The translations under genes were made by a program, and so were the position numbers. Positions 52,886-60,743 of a stretch of 64,000 nucleotides of DNA are shown one piece after another. How positions within the stretch are numbered: the stretch's first letter is position 1; every line of letters starts with the position of its first letter. The notes below the pieces were generated by a model. The model made no database searches, had not been told where the DNA came from, and was given only the letters and a program-made list of their open reading frames with translations. Origin of the DNA: Bradyrhizobium sp. CSA207 (GTDB lineage Bacteria > Pseudomonadota > Alphaproteobacteria > Rhizobiales > Xanthobacteraceae); NCBI RefSeq assembly GCF_029051685.1, contig NZ_JAACFT010000017.1:1-64000 (forward strand). The letters are read 5' to 3'.

Positions 52886-53035
52886 ATGCGGCAGAGCCAG
52901 ACCGAAAGCCGGCCGATTTCCCTGCCCGGCATCACCACGCACGCCGCGCATCCCGAGGAGGTGCGCGCGCTGATTGCGCTCCTTGCCGGCGCAGAGCAGA
53001 GTGAGCTGCGCCGGCGCGTCGGCTTTGCCGGCTAG
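52886..53035 (+). CDS. Possible small hypothetical protein
   Basis: A 49-codon frame (MRQSQTESRPISLPGITTH, ending LIALLAGAEQSELRRRVGFAG) within the gap between the molybdopterin oxidoreductase and the SDR. Composition looks protein-like, with an amphipathic helix ALIALLAGAEQSELRRR. No ribosome-binding site or family recognised; it might equally be the 3' remnant of a lost gene. Confidence 0.3.
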   Translation: MRQSQTESRPISLPGITTHAAHPEEVRALIALLAGAEQSELRRRVGFAG

Positions 53036-53050
53036 ATGCGGTAGATCGTG

Positions 53051-53857
53051 CTATTTGCTCATCTGGGTGAGGCCGGTCGGCGGACCATCGACGGCCGTCC
53101 AGCCGCCATCGACGAACAGCGTGCTGCCGCTGACATAGCTGGCGGCATCCGAGGCGAGATAGGCGACGGCTGTTGCGACCTCGTCGGCACTGCTCCAGCG
53201 ATTGAACACCGTGTGGCCGGCGTAGAGATTGTAGATGTCGGGGCGCTGCTTGAACGGACCGGTCAGCGCAGTCTCCGCGATGCTCGGCGCAATCGCGTTG
53301 ACGCGGACGCCGGCGCGGCCGACCTCGGAGGCAAAGCCCTTCACAAGGAGGCCGATCGCCGCCTTGGTCGAGCCATACACGGCAAGACCGGGCTCGATCG
53401 TGATGGCACGCACCGACGAGCAGGCGATGATGCTGCCGCCCTTCTGCTCCACCATGATGCGGCCGAACGCCTGGAAGAACCAGACCGTGCCCTTGACGTT
53501 GAGGTTAAGGACGCGGTCGAGATCCTCCTCGGTGTAGTCGAGGATGGTCTTGCGGATGTTGAGCCCGGGCGTCGTCACGGCAATGTCGAGCCGCGAAAAT
53601 ATCTGCATCACACTCGCGGCCAGCGCGGTGACGTCAGCGGCGCTCGCGGCATCGCACGCGGCGGCTTCCGCCCAACCACCCTTGTCGCGAATGCCGGCGG
53701 CAGTCGCCTCAGCGGCGTCAAGTGCACGATCGGCACAGACGATTCGGGCACCGAGGCCCGCCAGCGCCTCCGCTGACGATTTGCCGATGCCGGATGCGGC
53801 GCCGAGCACGACGGCCGTCTTGCCGGTGAGATCGAAGAGCTTGCGATAGTCGGTCAC
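53051..53857 (-). CDS. Short-chain dehydrogenase/reductase
   Basis: A 268-residue classical SDR. TAVVLGAASGIGKSSAEALAGLG carries TGxxxGIG-type cofactor binding (here GAASGIG); the NAG-equivalent is TPGLN; the catalytic serine is in SIIACSSVRAIT and the YxxxK motif is YGSTKAAIG. The fold ends VSGSTLFVDGGWTAV. GTG at 53857 has GGGAG about ten bases upstream and is preferred over the GTG at 53887. It is transcribed with the TRAP transporter that starts 95 bases upstream, so it may reduce or oxidise the imported hydroxy- or oxoacid. Confidence 0.88.
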   Translation of the reverse strand: MTDYRKLFDLTGKTAVVLGAASGIGKSSAEALAGLGARIVCADRALDAAEATAAGIRDKGGWAEAAACDAASAADVTALAASVMQIFSRLDIAVTTPGLNIRKTILDYTEEDLDRVLNLNVKGTVWFFQAFGRIMVEQKGGSIIACSSVRAITIEPGLAVYGSTKAAIGLLVKGFASEVGRAGVRVNAIAPSIAETALTGPFKQRPDIYNLYAGHTVFNRWSSADEVATAVAYLASDAASYVSGSTLFVDGGWTAVDGPPTGLTQMSK

Positions 53858-53951
53858 AGACAGATTCTCCCTGTTGATGCGACGCACTGTTGATGTGACG
53901 CAAAGTATCGCAAGCGCGGTCCGCCGGCCAAGGCCGGCGCACGCACGACAG

Positions 53952-55244
53952 CTATCCCTTGTATCCCATCAGCAGGCGCGGCAGCCACAGCGAGAAGGCG
54001 GGAACGTAGGTCACGAACATGAGCGCAGCGATCAGGGCGGCGTAGAACGGCAGGATGGTGCGCATCACCGCGCCCACCGAGATGCCGCCGATGGCGCAGC
54101 CCACGAACTGCGTCGTTCCGACCGGCGGGGTGTTCAGCCCCAGAGCGCAGTTGATCAGCATCAGCATGCCGAACTGCACTGGGTCCATGCCCGCCTTCAT
54201 CGCGATCGGCAGGAAGATCGGCGTGCAGATCAGGATGGTCGCCGCCATGTCCATGAACGTGCCGAGCACGAACAGGATGACGTTGATGAGCAGGAAGATA
54301 ACCCAGGGCTGCGAGGACACCTTGCTCATCATCTCGCCGGCGAGATCGGCCACTTCGTAGAGTCCCATCAGATACTGGAACATGGTGGAGACGCCGATCA
54401 GCAGCAGCACCACGCCGGTCGTCTTAACCGCCTTGGACGCAGCTCGCAGGAAGTTGCTCCAGGTCATGGTGCGGTAGATGAAGAACGTCAGCAGGATCGT
54501 GTAGGTGACCGCGACGGCTGCGGATTCAGTTGCCGTGAAGACGCCGGACAGGATGCCGGCCAGGATGATGCCGACGATCAGAAGACCGGGGAGAGCGGCC
54601 GCGAACGAGCGCAAAACTTCGGCCCAGCCCGGGAACTTGCCGGCCGGATAGCCTCGCTTCACCGCCACTGCGTAGGCGGCGACCAGCATGCACACCATCA
54701 GCACGAGCGCCGGCAATAGGCCGGCGGCGATCAGCGCGCCGATCGACACCTTGCCGCCGGCGGCCAGGGCGTAGATGATCATGTTGTGACTGGTCGGCAT
54801 CAGCGCTCCGACCAGCGAGGCATGGGTGGTGACGTTGACGGCGTAGTCGGTGTCGAAACCTTCCTTTTTCATCATGGGGATCATCACCGCCCCCATTGCC
54901 GACACGTCGGCCACAGGCGAGCCGGATACACCGCCGAACAACGTGCAGGCGACCACGTTCGACATGCCAAGCCCGCCACGGATGTGTCCGACGAGATTCT
55001 TGGCGAGCTGCACGATCTTGTCGGCAACGCCGCCATGCAGCATCAGCTCGCCGCTGAAGACGAAGAACGGGATGGCGAGGAAGGAGAAGATGTTCATCCC
55101 CGACATCATCTGCTGGAAGATGACGGCAACCGGCAGGCCTTCGTAGAGGATGGTGCAAATCGCCGAGAGGCCGATCGCGAAGGCAACCGGTACGCCGAGA
55201 ACCAGGAAGCCGAAGAAGGAGGCGCCGAGAATGATCAGTTCCAT
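53952..55244 (-). CDS. dctM: TRAP transporter large permease (DctM)
   Basis: A 430-residue DctM-type permease with about twelve helices, the membrane unit of a TRAP system driven by sodium or proton gradients. Hallmarks are FFGFLVLGVPVAFAIGLSA, FLAIPFFVFSGELMLHGGVADKIVQLAKNLVGHIRGGLGMSNVVACTLFGGVSGSPVADVSAMGAVMIPMM and APVFVPSVGTTQ-like PPVGTTQFVGCAIGGIS near the C-terminus. It overlaps the DctQ gene by ten bases, as is common in dctPQM operons. ATG start. The substrate is a carboxylate, not determined. Confidence 0.93.
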   Translation of the reverse strand: MELIILGASFFGFLVLGVPVAFAIGLSAICTILYEGLPVAVIFQQMMSGMNIFSFLAIPFFVFSGELMLHGGVADKIVQLAKNLVGHIRGGLGMSNVVACTLFGGVSGSPVADVSAMGAVMIPMMKKEGFDTDYAVNVTTHASLVGALMPTSHNMIIYALAAGGKVSIGALIAAGLLPALVLMVCMLVAAYAVAVKRGYPAGKFPGWAEVLRSFAAALPGLLIVGIILAGILSGVFTATESAAVAVTYTILLTFFIYRTMTWSNFLRAASKAVKTTGVVLLLIGVSTMFQYLMGLYEVADLAGEMMSKVSSQPWVIFLLINVILFVLGTFMDMAATILICTPIFLPIAMKAGMDPVQFGMLMLINCALGLNTPPVGTTQFVGCAIGGISVGAVMRTILPFYAALIAALMFVTYVPAFSLWLPRLLMGYKG

Positions 55245-55783
55245 GAGGGGACGACCTCTTCGCCGCGCAGGAGAGCAATGATGTGCTCGATTGAAAAGGA
55301 GACGATCAAAACGCCGGAGGCGATCAGCGGTACGTAGCGGACCACCTCGGGGAGGCCAAGATTGGGAATCTTCACGGTTCCGACCGACGCCCCGAGTATC
55401 CAGCCGTTGTACGCCATCGCAATGCCGAACACCGCCACCAGAACGTGAATCACAAGCTCGATCTTCTCTCGCGTGTGATCCGGAAGCATCACCAGCAGAC
55501 TGTCCATTCCGATGTGTCCGGCATCGCGCACGCCCACTGCGGCGCCGATCAGCGTGACATAGAGGATGAGAACCAGTGCAAGGTTCTCCGTCCAGGTCGG
55601 GCTGGAATTGAGCACATAACGTCCGAACACCTGGTAGAAGACGATGGTGACGATGAGGAGCAGACCGCTCACGGACAGGTACATGCCCGCGCGGGCGACG
55701 GGGGCATTGATCCGCGACAGCAAGCCGGTGGACGGACGTCCGGCGACCTCCTGCTCGTGGCTTGCGACGTGTGGGTCTGTCAT
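55235..55783 (-). CDS. dctQ: TRAP transporter small permease (DctQ)
   Basis: A 182-residue protein with four predicted helices: GMYLSVSGLLLIVTIVFYQVFGRYVL, WTENLALVLILYVTLIGAAVGV (WTEE-like signature as WTEN), IELVIHVLVAVFGIAMAYNGWIL and VVRYVPLIASGVLIVSFSIEHIIALL. The ATG (MTDPHVASHEQ) is preceded by AAGGAG at normal spacing; the longer frame is less likely. The stop overlaps dctM. It pairs with DctM to form the TRAP membrane unit. Confidence 0.9.
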   Translation of the reverse strand: MTDPHVASHEQEVAGRPSTGLLSRINAPVARAGMYLSVSGLLLIVTIVFYQVFGRYVLNSSPTWTENLALVLILYVTLIGAAVGVRDAGHIGMDSLLVMLPDHTREKIELVIHVLVAVFGIAMAYNGWILGASVGTVKIPNLGLPEVVRYVPLIASGVLIVSFSIEHIIALLRGEEVVPSWN

Positions 55784-55860
55784 CCGCGTCTCCTTGCGCG
55801 TCTTCTTCCTAGCGTCCGGTGTCACCTCGCGGCGACACCGGACCCGACGCCGCTCTGGTC

Positions 55861-56832
55861 TTACTTCGTGTCCTGGATACGCTTGACGATGCCCTTCAGC
55901 TTCTCGTCGCCGGCGAACTTGTCATAGACCGGCTTCATCGCGTCGACGAATTCCGCCTTGTTGGCGATCGTAACGACCTGAACGCCGGCCGCCTCGACGG
56001 TCTTGCGGGACGCCTGCTCACGGTCGTCCCAGAGCTTGCGCATGACGGGCACGGATTCCTTGGCCGCCTTGCGGATCATCGCCTGATCCTCCTTGCTCAG
56101 CGTGTCCCAAACCTTCTTGGACATCACGAGAACTTCGGGAGCCAGGGAGTGCTCGGTAATGTTGTAGAACTTGGCTGCCTCGAAGTGGCGCGACGACTCG
56201 TAGGAGGGCCAGTTGTTCTCGGCCGCGTCCACCAGACCGGTCTTGAGAGCGGTATAGACCTCTCCATACGGCATCGGCGTCGGGTTTGCCCCGAGACTCT
56301 GGATCATGCCGACCCACAGGTCGGATTGCTGGACGCGAATCTTCAACCCCTTGACGTCCGCGAGCGACTTGATTGGTGCCTTGACGGTGTAAATGGACCG
56401 GGCGCCGCTGTCGTAATAGGCAAGGCCGACCAATCCTGCGGGTTCCATCGCCGCGAGGATTTCATCGCCGATCGGCCCGTCGAGGACCGTGCGCATATGC
56501 TGCGTGTCCCGGAAGATGAAGGGCAGGCACAACGCGACGGTTTCCGGCACGAAGTTGTTCAACGGGGATGCGTTGATCCGCATCATGTCGAGTGCGCCGA
56601 TCTTGAGTTGCTCGATGGTGTCCTTCTCGGAGCCCAGGGCTCCATTGGGAAACACCTTCACGCCGAGTTTGCCGCCGCTCGCGGTCGCGAGCTGCTTGCC
56701 CATGAACTTGACGGCCTCGACGGTCGGATAATCGGCGGGGTGGACGTCGGCGGAGCGGAAATCGCGTGCGATCGCCAGGGGCGCTGAGATCGCCAGCACG
56801 GCGGCTGCGATGATACCGGTTAGTGTCTTCAT
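55861..56832 (-). CDS. dctP: TRAP transporter substrate-binding protein (DctP)
   Basis: A 323-residue periplasmic receptor. The signal peptide MKTLTGIIAAAVLAISAPLA is followed by the mature opening RDFRSADVHPADYPTVEAVKFM. The family arginine that binds the carboxylate is in the segment LKIRVQQSDLWVGM, preceded by VKAPIKSLADVK, and NNWPSYESSRHFEAAKFYNITEHS is the C-terminal ligand-site loop. The ATG has AGGAGG upstream. First gene of dctP-dctQ-dctM-SDR, leftward. A sugar acid, ketoacid or C4-dicarboxylate is likely; the exact ligand is unknown. Confidence 0.94.
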   Translation of the reverse strand: MKTLTGIIAAAVLAISAPLAIARDFRSADVHPADYPTVEAVKFMGKQLATASGGKLGVKVFPNGALGSEKDTIEQLKIGALDMMRINASPLNNFVPETVALCLPFIFRDTQHMRTVLDGPIGDEILAAMEPAGLVGLAYYDSGARSIYTVKAPIKSLADVKGLKIRVQQSDLWVGMIQSLGANPTPMPYGEVYTALKTGLVDAAENNWPSYESSRHFEAAKFYNITEHSLAPEVLVMSKKVWDTLSKEDQAMIRKAAKESVPVMRKLWDDREQASRKTVEAAGVQVVTIANKAEFVDAMKPVYDKFAGDEKLKGIVKRIQDTK

Positions 56833-57542
56833 CTGGACGTTCCTCCTGAGTTGATTATGTCGTCGTTGGGCAGTTGCTGCGGGCCGCCTTGGGTCGCTCC
56901 CCTTCAGGTGTGAAGTCAAGCGTCACAAACGCACCACCTTGGTAGGATTGCACGGCCAAGTCGAGCGGATTCGGCTGCTTCATGATCCCCTCGCGCTGCG
57001 GCGCGATCGAAGGCTTCCAGTCGGAGGAATGCAGGTCGATGCCGTGCCTCCGCGGCTGATTGCGCAGCAGGCTGCCAGTATTCTGCTTGCCCTGGAAAGT
57101 GCGACCTTCGTCGCGCCCTCCCGGCGGGGATCTGCGCCGCAAGTGCCGCCCCCTGCGATCGCGCCTCGCCGTCGGCCAATGCCGGATACGAGGTAACGAT
57201 GCTCGTTGCATCCATGGACGTTCCTCTCGTTTATGCTCGACCGCCATTGGTTGCGGCTTGGAGGTTCGGGCGAGACGGTCGCCCCATCCCTGTGCGAACG
57301 CGCTGCATCAGCGCGGAGTCGCCAATGTCGTCCCTAGGGCGGGCGGCATTCCGAGTCCAACCCAATTCCGGTATCGATCAATGCAAGAGTTGCATCGATG
57401 GATGACACGGTGCCGCCGGGGAGACAAGACGGTCCTCGCGCTACACGTCCCGCGGGATGTCGCCGGCGCGTCACTTGACGCTGCCTGCGCCGACCCCTCA
57501 AGATGCTGCAAAACATAGCGGAATATGTCGAGGGGAACGCCC
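56833..57542. other. Long divergent intergenic region with a possible decayed minus-strand gene
   Basis: About 710 bases separate dctP from the cyclase gene, enough for two promoters. On the minus strand a frame from ATG 57215 (MDATSIVTSYPALADGEARS...) runs 99 codons. A second minus frame ends at 56855 with KQPNPLDLAVQSYQGGAFVTLDFTPEGERP, protein-like in composition. The two overlap in adjacent frames, so a frameshifted remnant is possible. I recognise no family and no operator. Confidence 0.35.
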
Positions 57543-58319
57543 ATGCCGCGAAGACTGATCGATATCTCGGTGCCGTTGCAGAACGACGTGCCGGCCGATC
57601 CGCCGGGCAATCATCCGACGATCCAGTATATCGACCATCAGCAGGGACTGCCGCGCATGCTGCAGTTCTTCGACGGCCTCAAGGCGCAGGATCTGCCGGA
57701 TGGCCAGGGCTGGGCCGTCGAGCAGGTCTCGCTCTCCACGCATAACGGCACGCATCTCGACGCGCCCTGGCACTTTCATCCGACTATGAACCGCGGCGAG
57801 CGGTCATGGACCATCGACGAGGTCCCGCTCGAGTGGTGCTTTCAGCCCGGCGTCAAGCTCGACTTCCGGCATCTCCCTGATGGATACGTGGCCACCGCCG
57901 ACGACGTCGAGAAGGAGCTCAAGCGCATCGGACACACGCTCTCTCCGCTGGAGATCGTCGTCGTCAACATCAGCGCCGGCGCGAAGTTTGGGCAAGCCGA
58001 TTACGTCAATTCCGGCTGCGGCATGGGCTATGAAGCCACCATGTACCTGCTCGAACGCGGCGTGCGGCTGACCGGCACCGACGCCTGGAGCTGGGACGCG
58101 CCGTTCGTCTTCACCGCAAAGAAATATGCTGAAACAAAAGATGCCGGCCTGATCTGGGAAGGCCACAAGGCGGGACGGCACATCGGCTATTGCCATCTCG
58201 AGAAGCTGCACAATCTCGACAAGCTGCCCCCGACCGGATTCACGATCTCATGCTTTCCGGTGAAGATCGAACGCGCCTCCGCGGGCTGGACCCGCGCCGT
58301 TGCGATCATCGACAGCTAG
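57543..58319 (+). CDS. Cyclase-family metal-dependent hydrolase (kynurenine-formamidase-like)
   Basis: A 258-residue protein of the putative cyclase family (kynurenine formamidase/isatin hydrolase fold). The metal motif HNGTHLDAPWHF (H67-N-G-T-H71-L-D73...H77) is complete, and SGCGMGYEATMYLLERGVRLTGTDAWSWDAPF is the family's second signature. Members hydrolyse amides or lactam rings using zinc or manganese. ATG at MPRRLIDIS with GAGGGG just upstream. Divergent from the TRAP operon. Related genes accompany transport of aromatic or sugar-derived acids; substrate unknown. Confidence 0.9.
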   Translation: MPRRLIDISVPLQNDVPADPPGNHPTIQYIDHQQGLPRMLQFFDGLKAQDLPDGQGWAVEQVSLSTHNGTHLDAPWHFHPTMNRGERSWTIDEVPLEWCFQPGVKLDFRHLPDGYVATADDVEKELKRIGHTLSPLEIVVVNISAGAKFGQADYVNSGCGMGYEATMYLLERGVRLTGTDAWSWDAPFVFTAKKYAETKDAGLIWEGHKAGRHIGYCHLEKLHNLDKLPPTGFTISCFPVKIERASAGWTRAVAIIDS

Positions 58320-58329
58320 CCAAGCACCG

Positions 58330-59058
58330 TCAGTTGCCGCCGAGGCCACTTTCGACAAGTTCGCGCAGCGCCTCGGTATCGAGTACGACGATGGCACCAT
58401 GCTCGAGACGAACCCAGTTGCGTGCGGACCAGGCGCGCAATTGCTTGTTGATGCTCTCGCGCGTCATCCCCACCATCTCGCTGATCTCCTGCTGCGTGAT
58501 GGCGAGCGTGCCGCTGCCGGAGTCGAACTTGCGCTCTTCGGTGAGACCCAGCAGCGCGCTTGCAAGCCGGCCCGGAAGATTCTGCAGGATCACCTGCTCG
58601 ACTTGTTGGCTGGTCCAGCGCAGCCGCGCACAGAGCAGCTCGATGAATTTCATCGCCAGCGCCGGCTGGCTCTTCACGAACGGCAGGAAGTCGCGGCGGT
58701 CGATGATGTAGAGCTCGCAATTGGTGTTGGCGGTCGCATCGGCCGACCGCGGCGCACCATCGAGGACGGCGATCTCGCCAAATATTTCTCCAGGACCGAT
58801 GAGATTGAGTATGGCATTCCGGCCATCAGGCGACGAAGAGGATATCTTCACCGTCCCCGAGATCACCGCGAACAGGTTGTTACCGGGATCGCCTTTTGCG
58901 GCGATGGTCACACCGCGCTTCACCGTGGTGTGCTTGGCGTAGCGGCAAAGCTGATCGAGCGCATCCGGCTCCAGATCCGCGAAGATCGGGTGCTTGCGCA
59001 GGACCGATAGCTTATTGCCCGCTGATTGTCGGGGATCGCCGGTCTTGTCCTGAGGCAC
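58330..59058 (-). CDS. Crp/Fnr-family regulator without FNR cysteines
   Basis: A 242-residue regulator: a cyclic-nucleotide-type effector domain (about 20-140; GNNLFAVISGTVKISSSS, IGPGEIFGEIAVLDGAPRSADATA) and a C-terminal winged helix with the recognition segment ITQQEISEMVGMTRESINKQLRAW. The usual FNR E-x-x-S-R is replaced by RESINKQ, so its DNA target should differ from an FNR box. No N-terminal cysteine cluster. GTG 59058 is chosen because AGGAG lies seven bases upstream. Its stop is a few bases from the cyclase stop (convergent). Effector and targets unknown. Confidence 0.85.
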   Translation of the reverse strand: MPQDKTGDPRQSAGNKLSVLRKHPIFADLEPDALDQLCRYAKHTTVKRGVTIAAKGDPGNNLFAVISGTVKISSSSPDGRNAILNLIGPGEIFGEIAVLDGAPRSADATANTNCELYIIDRRDFLPFVKSQPALAMKFIELLCARLRWTSQQVEQVILQNLPGRLASALLGLTEERKFDSGSGTLAITQQEISEMVGMTRESINKQLRAWSARNWVRLEHGAIVVLDTEALRELVESGLGGN

Positions 59059-59313
59059 GCCGGGGCTCCTAAGACTGCGAGGCACTGGAGTTCCTGCGTA
59101 GTCAACGTTGCCCGGCTTTTCAACCGTAAAGCATGCACGCGGTTTTAGTCGAATGCCGCAAAAATGCCGCGGTCAGGCTCGGATCTGCACGTGAAGGATG
59201 CGCCGACGCATTCCGCTCGATGCAGAGTTGCGGGCACCGCAGGTCGCGATTGCGTTAAGGCGCTGCCGCACAGCCGATAATTGGCCGAGCAAACACCCCG
59301 CGGTCCTGCGATC

Positions 59314-59448
59314 TCAGGAGCTTCGGCGCTTGGACTCCGCATCGAGCCGTACAGCGCTGGTTTGTCGGTCTGCCCAGGCCAAAGCCGCGGCGAATGTGAC
59401 AAAGACGGATACGACGGCAATTGTCATTAGCAATGCGTCAGTCGGCAT
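59314..59448 (-). CDS. 44-residue membrane protein under a consensus FNR/FixK box
   Basis: A 44-residue protein (MPTDALLMTIAVVSVFVTFA, then AALAWADRQTSAVRLDAESK) with one helix of about 20 residues and a charged cytoplasmic tail. GGGAGG sits five bases before the ATG. A perfect TTGATCGGGATCAA (59501-59514) lies 52 bases upstream, in the usual activating position, so it should be induced under low oxygen. It lies between two Crp/Fnr genes. Small single-helix proteins often attach to respiratory oxidases, but no family is recognised here; the function is unknown. Confidence 0.65.
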   Translation of the reverse strand: MPTDALLMTIAVVSVFVTFAAALAWADRQTSAVRLDAESKRRSS

Positions 59449-59500
59449 CATGACCTCCCGGATTATGCGACGCATTATCTCCGGCACACGGCCGGCAGCA

Positions 59501-59514
59501 TTGATCGGGATCAA
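59501..59514 (-). promoter_or_regulatory. FNR/FixK box TTGATCGGGATCAA
   Basis: A perfect TTGAT-N4-ATCAA dyad. It is 52 bases upstream of the start of the 44-residue membrane protein and 32 bases from the stop of the FNR gene, so it belongs to the small gene. Its affinity is expected to be high because both half sites are consensus. Confidence 0.8.
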
Positions 59515-59546
59515 AGATTGGAGAGGCCTGCGGTATGGCCGGGCTC

Positions 59547-60260
59547 TTAGGCTGCAGCAAGGGCCTCGACCTGTGCGGGGTCGAGCAGGCTGATGCCGCC
59601 ATGGATGATCTCGATCACACCGCGGCGCTCCAGCTTGGTGAAGGTCCGGCTAACGGTTTCGATGGTCAGACCGAGATAGTCGGCGATGTCCTGGCGGCTC
59701 ATCGGAAGTGGGACCGTGTCCGACGATCCCTTGAGCGAGAACAGCCGCTCGCGCCAGCCGAGCAGAAAGGCCGCGATCTTCTCGTCCGCCGAACGGCGGC
59801 CGAGAAGGACCATATGGTCGCGTGCATGGCTCAACTCCCGAATCGCCAGTTCATTGATCCGCCGCAGCAGATGTGGTCGGGCCTCGATGAAGCGCCCGAA
59901 AGCGGCTTTTGCGAACTGGCACGCGGTCACCGCGACGATCGCATCTGCCGAAAAATTGTGGCGGCCGGAGACATTCATCCCCAGGAAATCGCCGGGCAAG
60001 GCAAAGCCTACGATCTGCCGGCGACCGTCAGGCAGCAGCTTGTACAGCCGCATGACGCCCTCAAGGACATTGTAGAACGATGTCGTGATGTCCTCCTCGG
60101 AGAACGCGGTGCCGCTCGCGGCAAAATGGACGCGGCGTCCCAGGTGCTCGAACTCCCTGAGCTCGGCTGGGTCCAGCGACGAACAGACCGCGAAGTCGCG
60201 GACCGCACAGTCGCTACAGAAATGCCCGTTCGGCTCGATCGTCACTACGGAAGGTTTCAT
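59547..60260 (-). CDS. FNR-type oxygen-sensing regulator (FnrN/AadR-like)
   Basis: A 237-residue FNR protein. The N-terminal cysteines C15-x2-C18-x7-C26 (FCSDCAVRDFAVC) plus C114 (AVTACQF) provide the four ligands of the oxygen-labile 4Fe-4S cluster. The effector domain has SGTAFSEEDITTSFYNVLEGVMRLYKLLPDG, and the recognition helix is DYLGLTIETVSRTFTKLERRG with the FNR-type E-T-V-S-R that reads TTGAT half sites. The ATG of MKPSVVTIEP is preferred; a start ten residues upstream (MRGQLALGAW) is possible. A consensus box (60343-60356) lies upstream, and another controls the next gene. It should activate low-oxygen genes. Confidence 0.92.
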   Translation of the reverse strand: MKPSVVTIEPNGHFCSDCAVRDFAVCSSLDPAELREFEHLGRRVHFAASGTAFSEEDITTSFYNVLEGVMRLYKLLPDGRRQIVGFALPGDFLGMNVSGRHNFSADAIVAVTACQFAKAAFGRFIEARPHLLRRINELAIRELSHARDHMVLLGRRSADEKIAAFLLGWRERLFSLKGSSDTVPLPMSRQDIADYLGLTIETVSRTFTKLERRGVIEIIHGGISLLDPAQVEALAAA

Positions 60261-60342
60261 CCATGCCCCAAGCGCCAGCTGCCCCCGCATCAGGCCGAGT
60301 GCACCGCGCGAGCTGCATTTTACTGCACTGAGGCAAAGGCAG

Positions 60343-60356
60343 TTGACGCAGATCAA
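60343..60356. promoter_or_regulatory. FNR/FixK box TTGACGCAGATCAA
   Basis: TTGAC-N4-ATCAA dyad between the divergent fnr-type gene (start 60260, 82 bases away) and the cytochrome c gene (start 60420, 63 bases away). One half site is TTGAC rather than TTGAT. The spacing favours activation of the cytochrome gene; it may also allow autoregulation of the regulator. Confidence 0.75.
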
Positions 60357-60419
60357 TTTTGACCAACATCGCCGCTCTATTCTGCATTCCGCTTCCAGAG
60401 TTCGACGGGATCACCTTCC

Positions 60420-60737
60420 ATGCTGCAAAGCACGCTGCGTCACGGCCTGATCGGACTGATTCTGATCACTCCTGCCTTCGCCGCCCCGACCGCCGAACAG
60501 CGCGGCAAGGCCTTCGCGCGGGCCAATTGCGCGCGCTGCCACGCGATCGACCGTGTCTCGGAGAGCCGGCTCAAGATCGCGCCGCCGCTTCGGGCCCTAC
60601 ACCAGCGTTATCCTATCGAGACCCTCGGCGAAGCGCTGGCCGAAGGCATCTACACAGGCCACGCCGACATGCCCGCCTTCGAGCTCAGTCCTGACCAGAT
60701 CCACGACCTTCTATCCTACCTGAAGACACTGGAATAG
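60420..60737 (+). CDS. Small c-type cytochrome
   Basis: A 105-residue monoheme cytochrome c exported by a signal peptide (HGLIGLILITPAFAAP, cut near 22). Heme attachment is C37-A-R-C40-H41 and the likely axial methionine is M84 (GHADMPAFEL). It should work as a periplasmic electron carrier. ATG start. A consensus-like FNR box is 63 bases upstream, indicating low-oxygen expression. The next gene on the other strand ends six bases beyond it. It is of a size with class-I cytochromes found near respiratory oxidase genes. Confidence 0.88.
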   Translation: MLQSTLRHGLIGLILITPAFAAPTAEQRGKAFARANCARCHAIDRVSESRLKIAPPLRALHQRYPIETLGEALAEGIYTGHADMPAFELSPDQIHDLLSYLKTLE

Positions 60738-60743
60738 CCGACG

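Noticed and set aside
50319..52973. Very long plus-strand frame (884 codons) opposite the molybdopterin oxidoreductase
   Set aside because: High G+C makes long antisense frames; the opposite strand shows complete bis-MGD and Fe-S motifs, while this frame has no family signature.
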